A stretch of DNA of 64,000 bases from positions 3,734,001-3,798,000 of the forward strand of contig JAUPFP010000004.1 of assembly GCA_036925085.1 (NCBI GenBank), written 5' to 3'. The DNA comes from Brachycybe producta (lineage: Eukaryota; Arthropoda; Diplopoda; Playtdesmida; Andrognathidae). The notes below the pieces were generated by a model, which saw nothing but the letters and a program-made list of their open reading frames with translations, was not told the DNA's origin and did not search any database. The translations under genes and the position numbers were made by a program. Below, piece by piece: positions 60,993-64,000 of this stretch. Position 1 is the first letter of the stretch. The number at the start of each line of letters is the position of its first letter.

Positions 60993-62194
60993 ATGGATTT
61001 TTCTTTTCTTATTCTAGTTTTTTTGTTTGTTTTCCATATCCTTCCGGTGTTTTTGCAATATTTTGTCGTCTATAACTTTAACTCTATAAATAGGCCTTTG
61101 GGCTCCACATTTGTAACAAGAATAAAAGAAACTAGCAGCATATTTTCTTTCTTTTTTTGCTTCAAAAATATATAAATGTTACTGTCGAAACTCGATTATC
61201 AAAAAACGAGTATTCTTTCTCTTTTTTTCTAGTTTCCTCTTCTTTTTTTTCTCTTCTTCTAAATATTGATTATCAGACAAACATCCAAGTAAATACTAAA
61301 AACAGTCATACAATCTCTTGAAGGTCAACAGCCTTTATTGTACTTAAAGGCTTGAAGGCCCTTTGTAATCTTGCTAGGAATAACTTTTATCGGACTTTAT
61401 ATTATAAAAAGTAGATGGAGAATAGTGTTGTTGCGAATCTTTTCCTTTTTTTCTTCTCTCTTTCATTTTCATTCAAAGAAAACGACAATGTTTTCTTTTT
61501 TTGTTAAATGGAAGGGCACTTTTTTCTTTTTTTGTGCGTGTGTGTGTGTATGTACATGAACTCTAAGAAGGTCCTTTTTTAACCGCACAACATACACGTA
61601 CAAGACATTTACAGTTTACATAGATCTAAGAGATGTTCTATGTTTAAAATAACAGCATGAAAAGCTTACATTCTATATATGTATGTTGTGTTTTTCTGCC
61701 ATAGTGATTTGCTTTTAGAGATAGAAGAAGAACCTATTATATATTTGTACACATTGTTGATAGTATGTGCGTTTGTTTGTGTGTGCAAAGTAAGAATTCG
61801 TTTTTCTTCTTATTGTGTTTTTTTTTTCTTCAGTTGACGATTATCTGTTTTGAAAAACGACATTTTGAACTAACAAAAAACGCAGATTTCAAAATTTGTT
61901 TTTCTTCTTGTTAGCAATTTTTTTTAAGAACAATTCTACCTTTATGATGGTTAAAATGGTAATTTTAGGTTGTATGTATGACATGAATTGACACCTTTTT
62001 TTATCCGAAGCAATATTAAGAACAAGAACAATGAAAATGTAGTATTAGAAACTAGAATTGTGGCCAATTAAAAGTAAAAAATTATCAATTTTTATGTTTT
62101 TTTCTGCCCAACCAATATTGTTGTAAAAAGTTTATTTTGAAAAATAGCATCATAAAAATTCTTTTAGCAGACCTGTGTTAGCATTTTTACTAAG
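60993..62194. other. T-rich non-coding stretch
   Basis: Many T/C-rich runs; no gene supported. Confidence 0.45.
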
Positions 62195-62297
62195 GTCTTG
62201 TTCACAATATGAAGTACTGGCACTGTATTCGCAATGCATGGTCTACTGTGCCTGTGGTATGTTCAGAATGCAATAAAAATGTGGATCATGGATTCAG
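62195..62297 (+). CDS. Candidate exon with a Cys-X2-Cys pair
   Basis: After GTTAGCATTTTTACTAAG, 33 complete codons read LVHNMKYWHCIRNAWSTVPV then VCSECNKNVDHGF, up to a donor GATTCAG|GTAGTA. The C-S-E-C pair with a following His resembles part of a zinc-binding module, but is too short to classify. The acceptor is AAG. It lies 0.5 kb before the psq-type transposase relic and could be part of the same dead element. Confidence 0.28.
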
Positions 62298-62815
62298 GTA
62301 GTAAAAGCAATGCTTAGAACTTAGCTCCATGTATGAGCAAATCAAGGTCCAACTGTTTGCAAGCTGCAAAAATCACAATCATAACATGTGCTACCAAATT
62401 TCACATTCAGTTATCCACACAATTTCTTAGGAAATTCGTTGCAAATTGCAGGGATATTTAATGTATGTAGGAGGAACATAGGGGGTAAATCGACAAAAAA
62501 TATAACATTTTATTAATATTTTCAGTATAGCTTACTAATTTAATGTGGCAATATGGCAGACATGAGTAACATTTTGGACTTTCAATGAGAAATTTCGATT
62601 AAGCCTTGTTAGAATTGTCAATATGCTCTTCCCTTTACACAGGCAAGCTTTTATGCTTGTTTATTCTTCAATAAAAAAATTGACTTTCCATTGTTATGTA
62701 CTATGAGTGGCAAATAGTGGTATGATTTGAGTAAATTGACAATGTTCAGTGCATCCATTCACCATGAAAACCACACATTACTCAATTTTGCACTCTTTCT
62801 CTTCATCTTACAACA

Positions 62816-62965
62816 ATGTCACATGTTTATATCAAAACACGCAATAGGAGGAATTGGCCTGAAGATAACGTGGTTGCAGCTATTCGATGCATCGAAAGCC
62901 ACAACACCAAAATGACAAGAAGACCAGATAAAATTAAGAAGGATTGTGAAGAGTTAGTTATTTGA
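62816..62965 (+). pseudogene. psq-type helix-turn-helix transposase relic
   Basis: From ATG (62816-62818) 49 codons: MSHVYIKTRNRRNWPEDNVV, AAIRCIESHNTKMTRRPDKI, KKDCEELVI, then TGA. The pattern basic arm, W.E......AI..I, ...M fits the N-terminal psq-type HTH found in transposase-derived proteins of the pogo/Tigger and related groups. The helix after the Met is degraded. A shifted frame continues FEDLPTEERVQFGQCANSWH to a stop near 63043, as expected for a frameshifted copy. No DDE domain is visible. Confidence 0.42.
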
Positions 62966-63269
62966 AGATCTGCCAACTGAAGAACGAGTTCAATTTGGAC
63001 AGTGTGCCAATTCATGGCATGATATCATTTACAATTATTCTTGAATTCATTAATCCATCATGACCCCAATTATGTTCATCATATTACCATTTTATCCCGA
63101 ATAAGTCCTAACTTACTGGACATTGTGTAGAATACAACACAGAATTAAGTAAATGTCACAACATATCGCAGTAAAGAGTTTTTGATATTTTATTTTTATC
63201 TACAAGGATTTGTGAGTGTTGTGTCTATAATTGTGTTTGGATTTAGCACTCCGAAAATAAAGAAAGTAT

Positions 63270-63312
63270 CCAGCGGAAGGCACTCAGATATTACCTGAGT
63301 CCCTCCGCCTGG
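63270..63312. repeat. Strong hairpin, about 18-bp stem
   Basis: CCAGCGGAAGGCACTCAG and CTGAGTCCCTCCGCCTGG pair with a few mismatches or a bulge around a seven-base AT loop. It opens a GC-rich block and could be a structured RNA or a transposon end. Confidence 0.65.
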
Positions 63313-63545
63313 AGCCTCCAATGACTCAAGCAAACAGGACTAAAATCACGTTGGTATCGTCACGCACTATACATGAAGATCCCTAGAAAAAACGATCTTT
63401 TTGTGGGCCGTTACCAGGTCGGGCCAGTAAATGTCTCGACCGGTCAAGTCAACCCCTAGAGCAGAGGCTGGCCCGCCGACAACAGAGTCGGCACCGGCAC
63501 CATCGATCCAACAACAAAGAGGTCGAAATGGTGGCACCAAAGTGC
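63313..63545. other. GC-rich island of unknown nature
   Basis: About 55% G+C by eye in an AT-rich background. On the plus strand one frame has ATG (63431-63433) and reads MSRPVKSTPRAEAGPPTTES, APAPSIQQQRGRNGGTKVPA, then a stop; another reads SRWYRHALYMKIPRKNDLFV. On the minus strand DSVVGGPASALGVDLTGRDI is open, and SCLLESLEAPGGGTQ is bounded by ATTTTAG and ACTCAG|GTAATA. A first exon, a retroelement 5' region or another insert are all possible. Confidence 0.4.
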
Positions 63546-64000
63546 CAGCATCATCACATTTTTTAAAGTAATCACTACAAAATACATCACATGTAGCATT
63601 GTAGATGGCTCTATGAGGGATTTACATTATATAAAGTTGCCTAAGAGAAGACTAATAAAATTGAAAAAAAAATACCAAATGTTGGCAAAAAACTCATCTC
63701 CATGAATCTAACGCCCACCTCACATTCATTTTCTTTGGCCAATGATATTGGATTTTACAAAAAAAATAGCTTTAGGAAGGATGAACATCTTGCAATTGTT
63801 TCCATAAATTACAAGAACATACATATTCAGAAAAACTCTAAAATCTAGAAGCTATCTGGAAAAAAAAATCCATTACAGAACTTACAAATGAAACAATTTT
63901 CTATTTTTCTGTATACAATTTATATTATCAACTATTCACAAATGTCAATATTTCTTTATCAACTCACATCTATTTCTATCTATTCAATCAATCTCCATTC
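63546..64000. other. AT-rich spacer to the window edge
   Basis: No gene or repeat recognised. Confidence 0.5.

Overview
The window looks like non-prokaryotic, AT-rich (roughly two thirds A+T by eye) DNA from an animal with a repeat-rich genome. The evidence is sparse short exons with GT/AG splice sites, a signal-peptide first exon, many short inverted-repeat transposons (MITEs), a tRNA-derived short element, LINE remnants, long (TA)n arrays and frequent TACATGTA/TAGGCCTA words. That style is common in marine invertebrates, but I cannot name the group. No tRNA, rRNA, CRISPR or operon-like structure is visible, and almost all open frames of 60-150 codons are at the length expected by chance at this base composition.

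Main gene model (minus strand, called G1 here): a convincing first coding exon at 45273-45375 encodes a signal peptide and ends in a phase-1 donor. To its right lie a 5' leader with a 4-codon uORF and CAG/CAA repeats, and CRE and AP-1-like sites near 46.03-46.06 kb. Candidate downstream exons run leftwards: 31303-31388 and 29325-29385 (phases join), 8292-8400, and a terminal GC-richer exon 6663-6907 (these last two also join in phase). If these belong together, G1 spans about 39 kb and encodes a secreted or membrane protein of unknown family. The assignment to one gene is inference. Weaker candidate exons at 34.4-34.8, 11.2-11.4 and 9.47-9.67 kb may belong to it or be chance.

Plus strand: a probable terminal exon at 52640-52721 with a downstream AATAAA, and a possible upstream exon at 49142-49187, suggest a gene converging from the left that would overlap or neighbour the G1 promoter. 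Other plus-strand candidates are terminal exons near 15.1, 23.3, 36.8 and 60.95 kb, internal exons near 54.9, 58.5 and 62.2 kb, and a 564-base frame at 42997-43560 broken by a single stop.

Mobile DNA makes up much of the recognisable structure: a 600-bp TTA-flanked MITE (171-770); a tRNA-like element with terminal inverted repeats in two copies (2233-2729 and 33850-34050), the first split by a 223-bp foldback whose CTAG ends and terminal hairpin look like Helitron 3' ends; a third copy of that end at 21551-21603; TIR elements at 44320-44755, 46998-47223, 55601-55839 and 57980-58198; a roughly 130-bp MITE family in four copies; a roughly 160-bp family in two copies; a diverged tandem pair at 50.29-51.44 kb; LINE reverse-transcriptase tails at 55.5 and 56.0 kb; and a psq-type helix-turn-helix transposase relic at 62.8 kb. 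The remaining sequence is intronic or intergenic with simple repeats.
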